This document shows, piece by piece, positions 1 to 8,669 of a stretch of DNA of 57,018 nucleotides. The translations under genes and the position numbers were made by a program. The stretch is taken from NCBI RefSeq assembly GCF_004614185.1, contig NZ_SPVF01000274.1, positions 1-57,018 of the forward strand, in the 5' to 3' direction. The notes below the pieces were generated by a model, which was not told the origin of the DNA, did not search any database, and saw only the letters and a program-made list of their open reading frames with translations. Each line of letters opens with the position of its first letter. Within the stretch, counting starts at the first letter, position 1. This DNA comes from Zemynaea arenosa (GTDB lineage Bacteria; Pseudomonadota; Gammaproteobacteria; Burkholderiales; Burkholderiaceae_D).

Positions 1-1
1 C

Positions 2-247
2 CCGGATACCCAGCCGGCCACGCCCATCACCGGGGCCGGTGGCCCGCCCAGCCCCGCCTGGAGCGCGGCGGCCACCATCGTCATCGGCGACGAGCGCCTG
101 CCGCACTGGCCACTGCGCCTGCTTGCCGACCCGGCCGGCCAGGCGGTTCCGGCCGACATCGTGTTCGGCATGGATTTCCTGCGCCCGCGCCGCGTGCTGT
201 TCTCGCCCGCGCAAGGCCGGGTCTACATTTCCCCATCCCCAAAATGA
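2..247 (+). CDS. Retropepsin-like aspartic protease, C-terminal fragment
   Basis: This is the 3' end of a gene that begins upstream of the window. The frame is open from base 2 and ends at TGA 245-247, giving 81 residues. The C-terminal stretch FGMDFLRPRRVLFSPAQG followed by VYIS matches the end of bacterial retropepsin-like (pepsin/retroviral type) aspartyl proteases, where a conserved (L/F)GMDFL segment precedes the last strands. The catalytic DTG motif would lie upstream and is not visible. The gene converges on the cytochrome operon, with a strong hairpin between them. The family call rests on the tail alone. Confidence 0.6.
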   Translation, partial: PDTQPATPITGAGGPPSPAWSAAATIVIGDERLPHWPLRLLADPAGQAVPADIVFGMDFLRPRRVLFSPAQGRVYISPSPK

Positions 248-248
248 C

Positions 249-274
249 AAACGCCACGCGGATCGCGTGGCGTT
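249..274 (-). terminator. Rho-independent terminator of the cytochrome operon
   Basis: Bases 250-260 and 264-274 form a perfect 11-bp stem (AACGCCACGCG / CGCGTGGCGTT) with a three-base loop. Read on the minus strand the hairpin is followed by TTTGTCATTTT, as expected for a terminator of the cytochrome genes ending at 297. On the plus strand no T run follows, but the hairpin may still serve the convergent protease gene. Confidence 0.7.
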
Positions 275-296
275 CGAGCGGGCTCCGGGGCTGGAA

Positions 297-647
297 TCAG
301 CGCTTCAGCACCAGCGAACCCTTCAGCGAATGCAGATAGGCCGCGATGTCTTTCACGTCCTGGTCCGACAGCGGCTTCACCTGCCCGCCCATGATGGCGT
401 TGGCGCGGCCGTTGGGGCCGTCGCCACGCTTGTAGGCGATCAGCGCGTGCTCCAGGTAATCCTTGTGCTGGCCGGCCAGCTTCGGATAGCTCGGGTCGAT
501 CGGGCTGTTGAAATCGGCGCCATGGCAGGCGGCGCAGTTGTACTTCTTGGTCAGGGCTTCGCCGTTGGCCGCATTGCCGCCCGCGGTGGCGGTCAGCGAC
601 AGCAGCGACAGGCTCGCGCCGGCCAGGGCGATCGTCAGTTTCTTCAT
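297..647 (-). CDS. Class I c-type cytochrome
   Basis: A 116-residue exported monohaem cytochrome c. It has a Lys-positive, hydrophobic signal peptide with cleavage near TATAG (residue 22-24), the haem motif CAACH at residues 38-42, and a C-terminal helix of the form LSDQDVKDIAAYLHSL typical of cytochrome c553/c4-like proteins. A Met in the segment AIMGG (residues 85-87) is the likely distal ligand. The start was set at the ATG before the signal peptide, because longer reading runs into the upstream cytochrome gene. It lies 23 bp downstream of the second cytochrome gene and is probably co-transcribed. It should act as a soluble periplasmic electron carrier. Confidence 0.9.
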   Translation of the reverse strand: MKKLTIALAGASLSLLSLTATAGGNAANGEALTKKYNCAACHGADFNSPIDPSYPKLAGQHKDYLEHALIAYKRGDGPNGRANAIMGGQVKPLSDQDVKDIAAYLHSLKGSLVLKR

Positions 648-670
648 GGTCTCCGTCCTCGAACTCGTTC

Positions 671-1012
671 TTATTTCTTGGCTTGGGCGTTGCCACCCTG
701 CTGGGAATAGTAGGCCGCGACGTCGGCGATGTCCTGGTCGCTCAGCGGGATGGCGATGCCGCGCATGGAGGGGTGCTTGCGCTCGCCCTTCTTGTAGGCC
801 TGGAGGGCGTTTTCGATGTACTTGGCATTCTGGCCGCCGAGCATCGGGACCTGGTACACCTCGGGGAAACTGGCTTTGTAGCCGGCGATGCCGTGGCAGC
901 CGATGCACATCTCGACCTTGGCCTTGGCATTCTGGGCGTTACCAACAACGTCCGCGGCAGAGGCCAGACCGGCCACACCCGCGAGTACGACAACTGCAAC
1001 GAGTTTATTCAT
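671..1012 (-). CDS. Class I c-type cytochrome
   Basis: A 113-residue exported monohaem cytochrome c, first gene of a two-cytochrome operon. The signal peptide ends at LASA-AD (about residue 20) and the haem attachment site is CIGCH at residues 36-40. The motif SMRGIAIPLSDQDI holds the probable distal Met, and the protein ends in the usual C-terminal helix (ADVAAYYSQQ). It is similar in size and plan to the downstream gene, so the pair probably arose by duplication and could transfer electrons together. No partner oxidase is in the window. Confidence 0.9.
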   Translation of the reverse strand: MNKLVAVVVLAGVAGLASAADVVGNAQNAKAKVEMCIGCHGIAGYKASFPEVYQVPMLGGQNAKYIENALQAYKKGERKHPSMRGIAIPLSDQDIADVAAYYSQQGGNAQAKK

Positions 1013-1104
1013 GGTGACGATGATCAGGTTGTACGAGAGGGCCCGGTCCGGCTGCGCCCTGAATGGCAGTTGAAAAAGTCACACTTTTCCAGTACCAGCG
1101 CCGG

Positions 1105-1110
1105 ATTCTA
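1105..1110 (-). promoter_or_regulatory. Possible -10 box of the cytochrome operon
   Basis: On the minus strand TAGAAT lies about 95 bases before the first cytochrome start, in an otherwise non-coding 145-bp gap. A matching -35 box is not convincing (GTGGAC about 18 bases upstream), so this is a weak call. Confidence 0.35.
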
Positions 1111-1157
1111 ACCCAAGAGTGGGGGGCAGTCCACAACGCAACTTCCGGCGGACCGGG

Positions 1158-2867
1158 TCACGCTTGGCGGCGCCGCTCCGGGGCCTTGCGGGCGATGGCG
1201 GCAGCGATGCGCTCCAGCAGGTCGTGGTGCTTGTAGGGCTTGGGCAGGATGTCGAGCGGTTCGCCGGCAGGCGCCTTGCCGGCCAGCTCTTCCATGTAGC
1301 CGGTGGTCAGCAGCACCGGCAGGTCCGGATGGCTCTGGCGCAGGCGGTCGGCCAGCTGCACCCCGTTCATCCCGCCCGGCATGATGACGTCGCTGAAGAC
1401 CAGGTCCACGCGCTCCCGTCCGGCGAGCTTCTGGAGCGCCTCCTCGGCGCTGGCGGCGGGCACCACCTCATACTGGGAGGCGGCCAGGAAATCGTGGGCC
1501 AGCTGGCGCACGTCCTCGTTGTCCTCCACCAGCAGGATCACCGGCAGGCCCTCGCGCTGGCGCGGGTGAACCACGGCGGCGGGGCGCGCATCGGCGACGC
1601 TGCCGGTGGCCGGGAAGATCAGGCGCACCGTGGTGCCCGCGCCCGGCGCGCTCTCGATCTCCAGCCGCCCGCGCGACTGCTGCACGAAGCCGTGCACCAT
1701 CGCCAGTCCGAGGCCGGTGCCGGGGCCCTTGGTGGTGAAAAAGGGTTCGATCGCGCGGCGGGCCACCTCCGGCGTCATGCCGGTGCCCTGGTCGATCACG
1801 CAGATCACCACGTAGGTGCCGGGCGGCAGCTGATGGCGCTGCAGGCGTTCGGCGTCCGACATTACCGTGGTGCCGACCGACACTTGCCCGCCCTCCGGCA
1901 TCGCGTCGCGCGCGTTGATGAGCACGTTCAGCAGGGCCATTTCCAGATGGGTCGGGTCCAGGGTACAGGCCGGCAGGCCGGGTTTCAGGTCCAGGTGCAG
2001 GTCGACCTTGCTGCCGAGGGTGCGCACCAGCATCTCGCTGAATTCGACCACGACGGTATTCAGGTTCAGGCGCTTGGGTTCCAGGCGCTGCTTGCGGGCG
2101 AAGGTCAGCAGTTGCTGGGTCAGCTTGGCGCCCTTGAGGGCGGCTTTTTCGGCGCGCTGCAGGGCTTCGCCGGCCGGATGCTTGCCGTCCAGCATGCGCT
2201 GGGCGAGTTCCAGGTTGCCGTTGACCACCTGCAGCAGGTTGTTGAAGTCGTGGGCCAGGCCGGCGGTGAGCTGGCCGATCGCTTCCATCTTTTGCGCCTG
2301 CAGGGTGGACTGCTGGCTCACCCGGCGCTGGGTGATGTCCATCTGCGAGGCGAAGAAGTACAGCAGCTCGCCGGACTGGTCGAACACCGGGCCGATGAAG
2401 AGCGCGTTCCAGAACGGCGTGCCGTCCTTCTTGTAGTTCAGGATGTCGACCGCGATGGCACGCTGTTCGTGCACGGCCTTGGCGAGTTCGGCGACCGTGT
2501 CGCGGTCGGTGTCCGCGCCTTGCAGGAAGCGACAGTTGCGGCCCTCGACTTCGGAGCGCTCGTAGCCGGTGAGGTCGATGAAGGCGTTGTTGGCGAAGAC
2601 GATCGGGTTGTCGGGCTGGCGCGGGTCGGTGACCGTCATTGGCATGCGGGTCATTTCCACGGCGGCAAAGAAGATATTGCCGCGCTCATGGAAGCCGGGG
2701 CGGTCCACGTAGCTGGCGCGCCAATGGCGCATGCCGGCCCCGCCGAGCGGCGAATAGGCGTTGCCTTCGACGGTCCCCTGCGCTTCCACGCCGACCGCCT
2801 GCCCTTCGCCGGATTCGTGATCCAGCTGCTGCGCTTCGATGTCGTCCTTTTCCGGTCCCAAGACCAT
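1158..2867 (-). CDS. LOV-domain blue-light sensor hybrid histidine kinase
   Basis: A 569-residue soluble hybrid kinase with no membrane segment. Residues 65-182 form a PAS/LOV domain with the diagnostic GRNCRFLQG motif; Cys112 is the flavin-adduct cysteine, and FANNAF, NYKKDGTPFWN and the ITQRR exit helix fit the family. An HWE-unlike, classical dimerisation/phosphoacceptor helix follows (LAHDFNN, His206), then a HATPase_c domain with N-box (NVLINARDAM), GTGM and GTGLGLAM. A receiver domain occupies residues 443-560, with acidic pair in VEDNED, phosphoacceptor Asp493 in SDVIMP and Lys543 in PKP. Blue light would therefore modulate autophosphorylation and transfer to the fused receiver. No output gene is adjacent, so the target is unknown. 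Confidence 0.9.
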   Translation of the reverse strand: MVLGPEKDDIEAQQLDHESGEGQAVGVEAQGTVEGNAYSPLGGAGMRHWRASYVDRPGFHERGNIFFAAVEMTRMPMTVTDPRQPDNPIVFANNAFIDLTGYERSEVEGRNCRFLQGADTDRDTVAELAKAVHEQRAIAVDILNYKKDGTPFWNALFIGPVFDQSGELLYFFASQMDITQRRVSQQSTLQAQKMEAIGQLTAGLAHDFNNLLQVVNGNLELAQRMLDGKHPAGEALQRAEKAALKGAKLTQQLLTFARKQRLEPKRLNLNTVVVEFSEMLVRTLGSKVDLHLDLKPGLPACTLDPTHLEMALLNVLINARDAMPEGGQVSVGTTVMSDAERLQRHQLPPGTYVVICVIDQGTGMTPEVARRAIEPFFTTKGPGTGLGLAMVHGFVQQSRGRLEIESAPGAGTTVRLIFPATGSVADARPAAVVHPRQREGLPVILLVEDNEDVRQLAHDFLAASQYEVVPAASAEEALQKLAGRERVDLVFSDVIMPGGMNGVQLADRLRQSHPDLPVLLTTGYMEELAGKAPAGEPLDILPKPYKHHDLLERIAAAIARKAPERRRQA

Positions 2868-3057
2868 GATGTCTCGCTCTTGTCGCTATGTCAGTTGGTC
2901 ATGATCGTATCGGCGTTCGTGCCGCCCCGCTGTTCGCGACCGCACACATTGCGCGGCCCCGCTGCGGGCGGAGCGCGCGGTCTGCGGGGCTATTCCGCAC
3001 GGTCGTGCGGGCTGGCATATACTCATGGCTCATTGTCACCCGGACCATCCGCGCCCC

Positions 3058-3912
3058 ATGCAAGCACCCCAACGATTCGAAGGCTCCGCCGGCTACGTCG
3101 CCACCGATGACCTGAAGCTGGCCGTCAACGCCGCCCTCACCCTGCAGCGCCCCCTGCTGATCAAGGGCGAACCCGGCACTGGCAAGACCATGCTGGCCGA
3201 GGAAGTCGCCGCCGCGCTCAACATGCCGCTGATGCAGTGGCACATCAAGTCCACCACCAAGGCCCAGCAGGGCCTGTATGAATACGACGCCGTGTCGCGC
3301 CTGCGCGACTCCCAGCTCGGCGACGAACGGGTGCGTGACATCCACAACTACATCGTCAAGGGCGTGCTGTGGCAGGCCTTCACCTCGCCGGAACCGGTGG
3401 TGCTGCTGATCGACGAAATCGACAAGGCCGACATCGAATTCCCCAACGACCTGCTGCGCGAACTGGACCGCATGGAGTTCTACGTCTACGAGACGCGCGA
3501 AATGGTCACGGCCAGGCACCGGCCGCTGGTGATCATCACGTCCAACAACGAGAAGGAGCTGCCGGACGCCTTCCTGCGCCGCTGCTTCTTCCACTACATC
3601 AAATTCCCGGACCGCGACACGATGGAGCAGATCGTGCAAGTCCACTACCCGACCCTAAAGCGCGACCTGCTGGCCAGCGCCCTGCAAAGCTTCTACGAAG
3701 TGCGCGACATCCCGGGCCTGAAGAAAAAGCCGTCGACCAGCGAATTCCTCGACTGGCTCAAGCTCCTGATGGCCGAGGACATCCCGCCCGAAGCGCTGCG
3801 CTCCAAGGACCAGAAAGCGATCGTCCCGCCCCTGCACGGCGCCCTGCTGAAGAACGAGCAGGATGTGCACCTGTTCGAGCGCCTGATGTTCATGTCGAGG
3901 ACCAACCGATGA
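3058..3912 (+). CDS. MoxR-type AAA+ ATPase
   Basis: A 284-residue AAA+ ATPase of the MoxR group. Walker A is GEPGTGKT (residues 37-44), Walker B is LLIDE (116-120), and ITSNNEKELPDAFLRRC supplies sensor 1 and the arginine finger region. The start at MQAPQRF fits the family; an in-frame ATG 33 bases upstream lies within a possible promoter. The stop overlaps the next start by ATGA, and a VWA/CoxE gene follows one gene later. This is the standard MoxR-VWA pairing, in which the ATPase is thought to act as a chaperone that remodels or inserts metal into a target enzyme. The target is not apparent here. Confidence 0.9.
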   Translation: MQAPQRFEGSAGYVATDDLKLAVNAALTLQRPLLIKGEPGTGKTMLAEEVAAALNMPLMQWHIKSTTKAQQGLYEYDAVSRLRDSQLGDERVRDIHNYIVKGVLWQAFTSPEPVVLLIDEIDKADIEFPNDLLRELDRMEFYVYETREMVTARHRPLVIITSNNEKELPDAFLRRCFFHYIKFPDRDTMEQIVQVHYPTLKRDLLASALQSFYEVRDIPGLKKKPSTSEFLDWLKLLMAEDIPPEALRSKDQKAIVPPLHGALLKNEQDVHLFERLMFMSRTNR

Positions 3913-4502
3913 TCGACGTCCAGCCCACCACCATCGAGTTCAATGGCGTACGCCTCGAGCCCCTCGGCCTGCAGCACGCGGACGGCCTGCGCGCCGCCGC
4001 CAGCGACGGCGAGCTGTGGAACCTGCGCATCACCTCCGTGCCCGAGCCGCACAATGTGGAGAGCTACATCCGCGCCGCCATCGACATGCCCGGCCGCGTG
4101 GCCTTCGCCGTGATCGACATCGGCAGCGGCCGCGTGATCGGGACCACCAGCTACCACGACATCCTGCCGCAGGTGGACCGCGTGGAAATCGGCTGGACCT
4201 GGTACGGCAAGAGCTGGCAACGCAGCCACGTGAACACCAGCTGCAAGCTGCTCCTGCTGTCGCACGCCTTCGACACGCTCGGCTGCGCGGTGGTCGGCCT
4301 GCGCACCGATAACTACAACCACGCCTCGCAGCGCGCCATCGAACGGATCGGCGCGAAGAAGGACGGCGTGATCCGCCACCAGCACCCGCGCCGCGACGGT
4401 ACCGTGCGCGACACGGTGATGTACTCGATCCTGCGCGGCGAATGGCCGGAGGTGAAGGCACAGCTGCACTACCTGCTGCAAAGGCACGCCGTCGAGAAGT
4501 GA
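3909..4502 (+). CDS. GNAT family N-acetyltransferase (RimJ/RimL-like)
   Basis: A 197-residue GNAT protein. The order of elements is of the RimJ/RimL type: an N-terminal FNGVRLEPLGLQHADGL strand-helix, VIGTTSYHDI, the acetyl-CoA region around EIGWTWYGKSWQRS, and DNYNHASQRAIERIGAKKDG before the last strand. The ATG overlaps the MoxR stop (ATGA) and the next gene starts one base after its stop, so it is translationally coupled inside the MoxR-VWA operon. The substrate is unknown. A role in modifying the ATPase, the VWA protein or their client is only an inference from position. Confidence 0.88.
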   Translation: MIDVQPTTIEFNGVRLEPLGLQHADGLRAAASDGELWNLRITSVPEPHNVESYIRAAIDMPGRVAFAVIDIGSGRVIGTTSYHDILPQVDRVEIGWTWYGKSWQRSHVNTSCKLLLLSHAFDTLGCAVVGLRTDNYNHASQRAIERIGAKKDGVIRHQHPRRDGTVRDTVMYSILRGEWPEVKAQLHYLLQRHAVEK

Positions 4503-4503
4503 C

Positions 4504-5673
4504 ATGCTGATCGATTTCTTCTTCACCCTGAAGGACGCCAAGGTCCCGGTCACGATCAAGGAATTCCTGACCTTGCTCGAAGCGATGCAGCGCGGCGTCA
4601 GCGCCCAGTCGCTGGACGACTTCTACTATCTGGCCCGCCTCACGCTGGTGAAGAACGAGGCCCACTTCGACAAATTCGACCGCGCCTTCGCCCACTACTT
4701 CAAGGGCATCAACGCCGCCTTCGACCCGGCTGCCGGCATCCCGCTTGACTGGCTGGTGCAGCGCATGAAGCGCGAGCTCACGCCCGAGCAGATCGCGGCG
4801 CTCGAAAAGTTCGGCTACGAGCAGCTGATGGAGCGCCTCAATCAACTGCTGCAGGAGCAGAAGGAACGCCACGAAGGCGGCAGCAAATGGATCGGCACCG
4901 GGGGGACGTCCCCGTTCGGCAACGGCGGCACCAACCCGGAAGGCATCCGCATCGGCGGCAAGGGCGGCAACCGCACTGCCGTCAAGGTGTGGGAACAGCG
5001 CAGCTACCGCGACTACGATGACGAGCGCGAACTGGGCACCCGCAACATCAAGGTGGCCCTGCGCCGCCTGCGCCGCTTCGCGCGCGAGGGCCACGAGGAA
5101 GAACTGGCGCTCGATGCCACCATCCGCGCCACCGCCAACAACGCGGGCTACCTTGACATCAAGATGCAGCCGGAGCGCAAGAACCGCATCAAGGTATTGA
5201 TGCTGCTGGACGTCGGCGGCACCATGGACGACCACATCGAACGCACGGAGGAACTGTTTTCGGCCGCGAAGACAGAATTCAAGAACATGGAATTCTTCTA
5301 CTTCCACAACTGCGTGTACGACCACCTGTGGAAGAACAACCGCCGCCGCAACGCCGAGCGCTTTCCCACCTGGGACGTGCTGCGCAAATACACGCCCGAC
5401 ACGAAACTCATCTTCGTGGGCGATGCCACGATGAGCCCTTATGAAGTGCTGCAGCCGGGCGGCTCGGTCGAATACAATAACGAGGAAGCAGGGGCCGAAT
5501 GGCTGGCCCGCTTCGTGAATACGTTCCCTCATTTCGTGTGGCTGAATCCCGAGCCCGAAGGCGTGTGGCAGTACCGCCAGTCGGTGTCGGTGATCCGCCA
5601 GATCATGAATAACCGCATGTTCCCGGTCACCCTCGATGGGCTGGAACGTGCGATGCGGCTGCTGTCCAAGTAG
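4504..5673 (+). CDS. VWA domain protein, CoxE-like
   Basis: A 389-residue cytosolic protein with no signal peptide. The N-terminal 120 residues are helical and CoxE-like (FFFTLKDAKVPVTIKEFL), followed by a Gly-rich linker (residues 125-157) and a VWA domain from about residue 228. The metal-ion site is degenerate relative to DxSxS: the sequence is D236-V-G-G-T240, a form I recall in this subfamily. FVGDATMSPYE supplies the second metal loop. It is the last gene of the MoxR-GNAT-VWA operon and should act with the MoxR ATPase in maturing or remodelling a client complex. Confidence 0.85.
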   Translation: MLIDFFFTLKDAKVPVTIKEFLTLLEAMQRGVSAQSLDDFYYLARLTLVKNEAHFDKFDRAFAHYFKGINAAFDPAAGIPLDWLVQRMKRELTPEQIAALEKFGYEQLMERLNQLLQEQKERHEGGSKWIGTGGTSPFGNGGTNPEGIRIGGKGGNRTAVKVWEQRSYRDYDDERELGTRNIKVALRRLRRFAREGHEEELALDATIRATANNAGYLDIKMQPERKNRIKVLMLLDVGGTMDDHIERTEELFSAAKTEFKNMEFFYFHNCVYDHLWKNNRRRNAERFPTWDVLRKYTPDTKLIFVGDATMSPYEVLQPGGSVEYNNEEAGAEWLARFVNTFPHFVWLNPEPEGVWQYRQSVSVIRQIMNNRMFPVTLDGLERAMRLLSK

Positions 5674-5743
5674 CGCCGGCCTTCCCGGTCCGGACGGACA
5701 TTCGCGTGGCCGCGACGACAACCGGCTACTGCGAAAGGACTTC

Positions 5744-6934
5744 ATGCCCGATCTGCTCACTGTCCTCACCAATCTCTCCTGGCCGATAGCGATCGCGCTG
5801 GCCTGGCTGGCGGGCGAATTCGGCCAGCGCCTCACCGGCCTGCCGCGCATCAGCTTCTATGGGCTGGTCGGCTTTGCGCTGGCCAGCTCGCAGCTGGGCG
5901 CCCTCCCGCCGGCGGACGCCGGGCCGGTGCTGGCCCTGGCCGACGTGTCGTTCGGCCTGATCCTGTTCGAGCTGGGGTACCGCATCAATGCGCGCTGGTT
6001 TCTCACCAATCCTTGGCTCCTGGCCAGCGCGCTGGTGGAGTCGCTGGGCACGTTCGTGGCCGTGTATTTCACCGCCAACGCCTTCGGCACCTCGACCCTC
6101 ACTTCGCTGATGCTGGCCTCCCTCGCGATGTCATCCTCGCCCGCCACCGTGATCCGCATCGTCAACGAGATGCGCAGCTCCGGGCAGGTGACGGAGCGGG
6201 TGCTGCACCTGTCGGCCGTGAACTGCCTGCTGGCCGTCTTTGCGTTCAACGTGATCCTCGGCTTCTGGATCTTCCACACCGCGAACGACATCGGCGCGGC
6301 GGCCATCGATACCCTGGTGCGGCTGCTGCTGTCGCTCACGCTGGGTGCGATCTTCGGCGTGGTGGTGCCGGCCCTGCTGCGGCAGCTGGGCAACCTCGCG
6401 CGGGACGCCACCGTGGCTTTCGCGATCGCGGTGATGCTGCTGGTCTCGATCTGCTATTCCTCCGGCCTGTCCTCGGTGGCGGCCACCCTGGCCTTCGGGC
6501 TGATGGCACGCCACCGGCGGGTGGCGTTCTCCCAGGCCCAGCGCAACTTCGGTGCGCTGGGCGAACTGCTGACGGTGCTGCTGTTCGTGTACGCCGCCTC
6601 CACGCTGGACTGGCGCAAGGTGGCCGCCGGGGCCTCGCTGGCCCTGGCGGTGGTGGGCGTCCGGATGCTGGCCAAGACGATCGGTGTCACCGCCTTCGCG
6701 CGGCTCTCGGGCATCACCTGGCGCAAGGGCGCGCTCACCGGGCTGGCGCTGACGCCGGTTTCGGTATTCGTCATCCTGCTTCTGGAGCACGCGCGTCAGC
6801 GCGGCGTCGACGTGCTGGACGAGCTGCGCGCCATGGCCGCGGTGACCATGCTGCTGGAGGTCTTCGGCCCGATCATCATCCAGCGCGCCTTGCTATGGGC
6901 GCGCGAATCGAAAGGGAGCCAGCATGCCTCTTGA
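5744..6934 (+). CDS. Cation:proton antiporter (CPA2, KefB-like membrane domain)
   Basis: A 396-residue integral membrane protein with about 12 hydrophobic segments and the CPA2 fold signatures [13 protein letters not shown] and [14 protein letters not shown]. It stops after the membrane domain: the TrkA-N nucleotide-binding domain of KefB/KefC (total about 600 residues) is absent. The start ATG follows a purine-rich GAAAGGAC ribosome site. It should exchange K+ or Na+ for H+ in the inner membrane. The last 11 bases overlap the YbdK-like gene, so the two are translationally coupled. This pairing is notable because Kef channels are controlled by glutathione conjugates. Confidence 0.85.
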   Translation: MPDLLTVLTNLSWPIAIALAWLAGEFGQRLTGLPRISFYGLVGFALASSQLGALPPADAGPVLALADVSFGLILFELGYRINARWFLTNPWLLASALVESLGTFVAVYFTANAFGTSTLTSLMLASLAMSSSPATVIRIVNEMRSSGQVTERVLHLSAVNCLLAVFAFNVILGFWIFHTANDIGAAAIDTLVRLLLSLTLGAIFGVVVPALLRQLGNLARDATVAFAIAVMLLVSICYSSGLSSVAATLAFGLMARHRRVAFSQAQRNFGALGELLTVLLFVYAASTLDWRKVAAGASLALAVVGVRMLAKTIGVTAFARLSGITWRKGALTGLALTPVSVFVILLLEHARQRGVDVLDELRAMAAVTMLLEVFGPIIIQRALLWARESKGSQHAS

Positions 6935-8054
6935 AGCCTTTGCCAAGTCGGACGCGCTGACCTTCGGGGTCGAGCTGGAACTGCAGCTCGTGAGCCTCTC
7001 CGACTTCAACCTGATGGATGCGAGCCCGGACCTGCTGCATCTCCTGAACCGCAAGCCTTTCCCCGGCAACGTCACGCCGGAAATCGCCGAGTCGATGATC
7101 GAGATTAACTCGAGCGTGCACTCGTCGTACGAGCCGCTGCTGGCGCAGCTGCAGGAGATCCGCGATACGCTGGTGGCGGCCGCGGACCAGCTCAATATCG
7201 GCATGTGCGGGGGCGGGACGCATCCGTTCCAGCACTGGTCCGAGCAGAAGATCTTCGAGAAGCCGCGCTTTCGCGAACTGTCGTCGCTGTACGGGTACCT
7301 GGCCAAGCAGTTCACGGTGTTCGGGCAGCACGTGCACATCGGTTGCGCGAGCGGGGACGATGCGCTGTTCCTGCTGCATTCGCTGTCGCGCTACATCCCG
7401 CATTTCATTGCGCTGTCGGCGTCCTCGCCGTTCGTGCAGGGGCATGATTCGCTGTTCGAATCGGCGCGCCTGAATTCCGTGTTCGCGTTTCCGATGTCGG
7501 GGCGGGCGCCCTTCCTGCTCACGTGGGAGGAATTCACCGAGGTGTTCTTCGCCAAGATGGAGCGCACGGGGATCATCCGCAGCATGAAGGATTTCTACTG
7601 GGACCTGCGGCCCAAGCCTGAATACGGGACCATCGAGCTGCGCGTGTGCGACACGCCGTTGACGGTGGAGCGTGCCGCCGCGCTGGCGGGCTATTTGCAG
7701 GCGCTGTGCCGGCACCTGCTGGAGCGGCGCGAGGAGCCGCCGGCGGAGGACGACTATCTGGTCTACAACTACAACCGCTTCCAGGCCTGCCGCTTCGGGC
7801 TCGATGGGACGGTGACCCTGCCCAAGTCGTATGAACAGCGCTCCATCCGCGACGACATCCTGGCCACGCTGAAGCTGATGGAGCCGCACGCCGAGGCGCT
7901 GGGCAGCACGGCCGCCCTGTCCCACCTGCGCCGCGCCGTCCACGGTGGCAGCGACTCGACCTGGCTGCGCAACCAGTACACGCAGGAAGGCAGCACCGAA
8001 GGCATGGTCGCCGCCGCCATCGGCCGCTTCCGCAGTGATGAGGTCACCTCCTGA
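6924..8054 (+). CDS. ybdK: YbdK-type carboxylate-amine ligase (glutamate-cysteine ligase family 2)
   Basis: A 376-residue GCS2-family enzyme. The opening [13 protein letters not shown] carries the metal-binding glutamates, and [21 protein letters not shown] and [13 protein letters not shown] are the usual conserved blocks. Length matches E. coli YbdK (about 370). YbdK has weak gamma-glutamylcysteine ligase activity in vitro; its physiological substrate is unclear. The start overlaps the antiporter gene by 11 bases with a GGGAGCC ribosome site inside that gene. It is probably cytosolic and co-expressed with the antiporter. Confidence 0.88.
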   Translation: MPLEAFAKSDALTFGVELELQLVSLSDFNLMDASPDLLHLLNRKPFPGNVTPEIAESMIEINSSVHSSYEPLLAQLQEIRDTLVAAADQLNIGMCGGGTHPFQHWSEQKIFEKPRFRELSSLYGYLAKQFTVFGQHVHIGCASGDDALFLLHSLSRYIPHFIALSASSPFVQGHDSLFESARLNSVFAFPMSGRAPFLLTWEEFTEVFFAKMERTGIIRSMKDFYWDLRPKPEYGTIELRVCDTPLTVERAAALAGYLQALCRHLLERREEPPAEDDYLVYNYNRFQACRFGLDGTVTLPKSYEQRSIRDDILATLKLMEPHAEALGSTAALSHLRRAVHGGSDSTWLRNQYTQEGSTEGMVAAAIGRFRSDEVTS

Positions 8055-8157
8055 CACTCGTACGCTTCGGAAGTTCCACGCGCACCGCTGAAGCACGCTA
8101 ACAAAGACCCAAGCGCCTTGGCGTATCATGAAATTCTCGAAGCGTGGGAGGATCGCG

Positions 8158-8340
8158 ATGAGATTCTGGGACAGGCTCGAAAGCCTCAGGCTGTGCATGG
8201 GCGGCGCACTGGCAGGCGATGTGTTCGCTGGCGCCTTCGGCCCGTTGTTCGGGCTGCACGTAAGCGACAGCACCTACCTGGCTGGCGCAGTGATCGGCTT
8301 CGTGACAGTCGGGATTTTACAAGCCCGTCGGGTGATCTGA
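8158..8340 (+). CDS. Small hypothetical membrane protein (60 aa)
   Basis: The ATG at 8158 is preceded by an excellent ribosome site, GGGAGGA at 8146-8152, so I prefer it over an in-frame ATG 30 bases upstream. The product has a short basic/amphipathic N-terminus and two hydrophobic stretches (about residues 14-30 and 40-54) ending in QARRVI. No family recognised. Its stop TGA is immediately followed by the ATG of the next small ORF, which suggests coupled translation. Confidence 0.5.
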   Translation: MRFWDRLESLRLCMGGALAGDVFAGAFGPLFGLHVSDSTYLAGAVIGFVTVGILQARRVI

Positions 8341-8667
8341 ATGATTGCCCTCGATGGCAATCCCGCCGACATGGCCACAATTGTTGCGGCCGCATGTGCG
8401 GCTGCAGTTCGCCCGGCGCGGCGCTCAGCCGCAGCATCGGCGCTGCCGCATTTCGACATGCGGTGGGTCATCGTCGATTTCATGAACGGGTTACTGATCG
8501 TGCCCTTTTGTTTGCTGATCGGATCGGTCTTTTCATCGGCGCTCCTCCAGTCTGCGGTAACGCTCAACCGTGGTCTCTTTGCCGAGGCCGGGTTCATCGC
8601 ACTGGCATTTGTGATGCGGGAGCTATTCGGACCGGATCGCGGGCCTTTCCTGAGCCAGGCAGCCTAG
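8341..8667 (+). CDS. Small hypothetical membrane protein (108 aa)
   Basis: The ORF begins at the base after the stop of the 60-residue ORF. The first 38 residues are Ala-rich and carry little signal. The C-terminal part has two convincing membrane segments (WVIVDFMNGLLIVPFCLLIG and the FIALAFVMRELFG region), so the true start may instead be the internal ATG at 8458. It converges on the glutamine amidotransferase gene 3 bases away. No family recognised. Confidence 0.4.
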   Translation: MIALDGNPADMATIVAAACAAAVRPARRSAAASALPHFDMRWVIVDFMNGLLIVPFCLLIGSVFSSALLQSAVTLNRGLFAEAGFIALAFVMRELFGPDRGPFLSQAA

Positions 8668-8669
8668 CC

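Noticed and set aside
3025..3057. Earlier ATG for the MoxR gene
   Set aside because: The added 11 residues are not MoxR-like and the ATG lies over a possible -10 sequence (TATACT, 3018-3023).
1119..3110. A 663-codon plus-strand open frame opposite the LOV kinase
   Set aside because: The minus-strand kinase has every expected domain and catalytic residue; the opposite frame has none.
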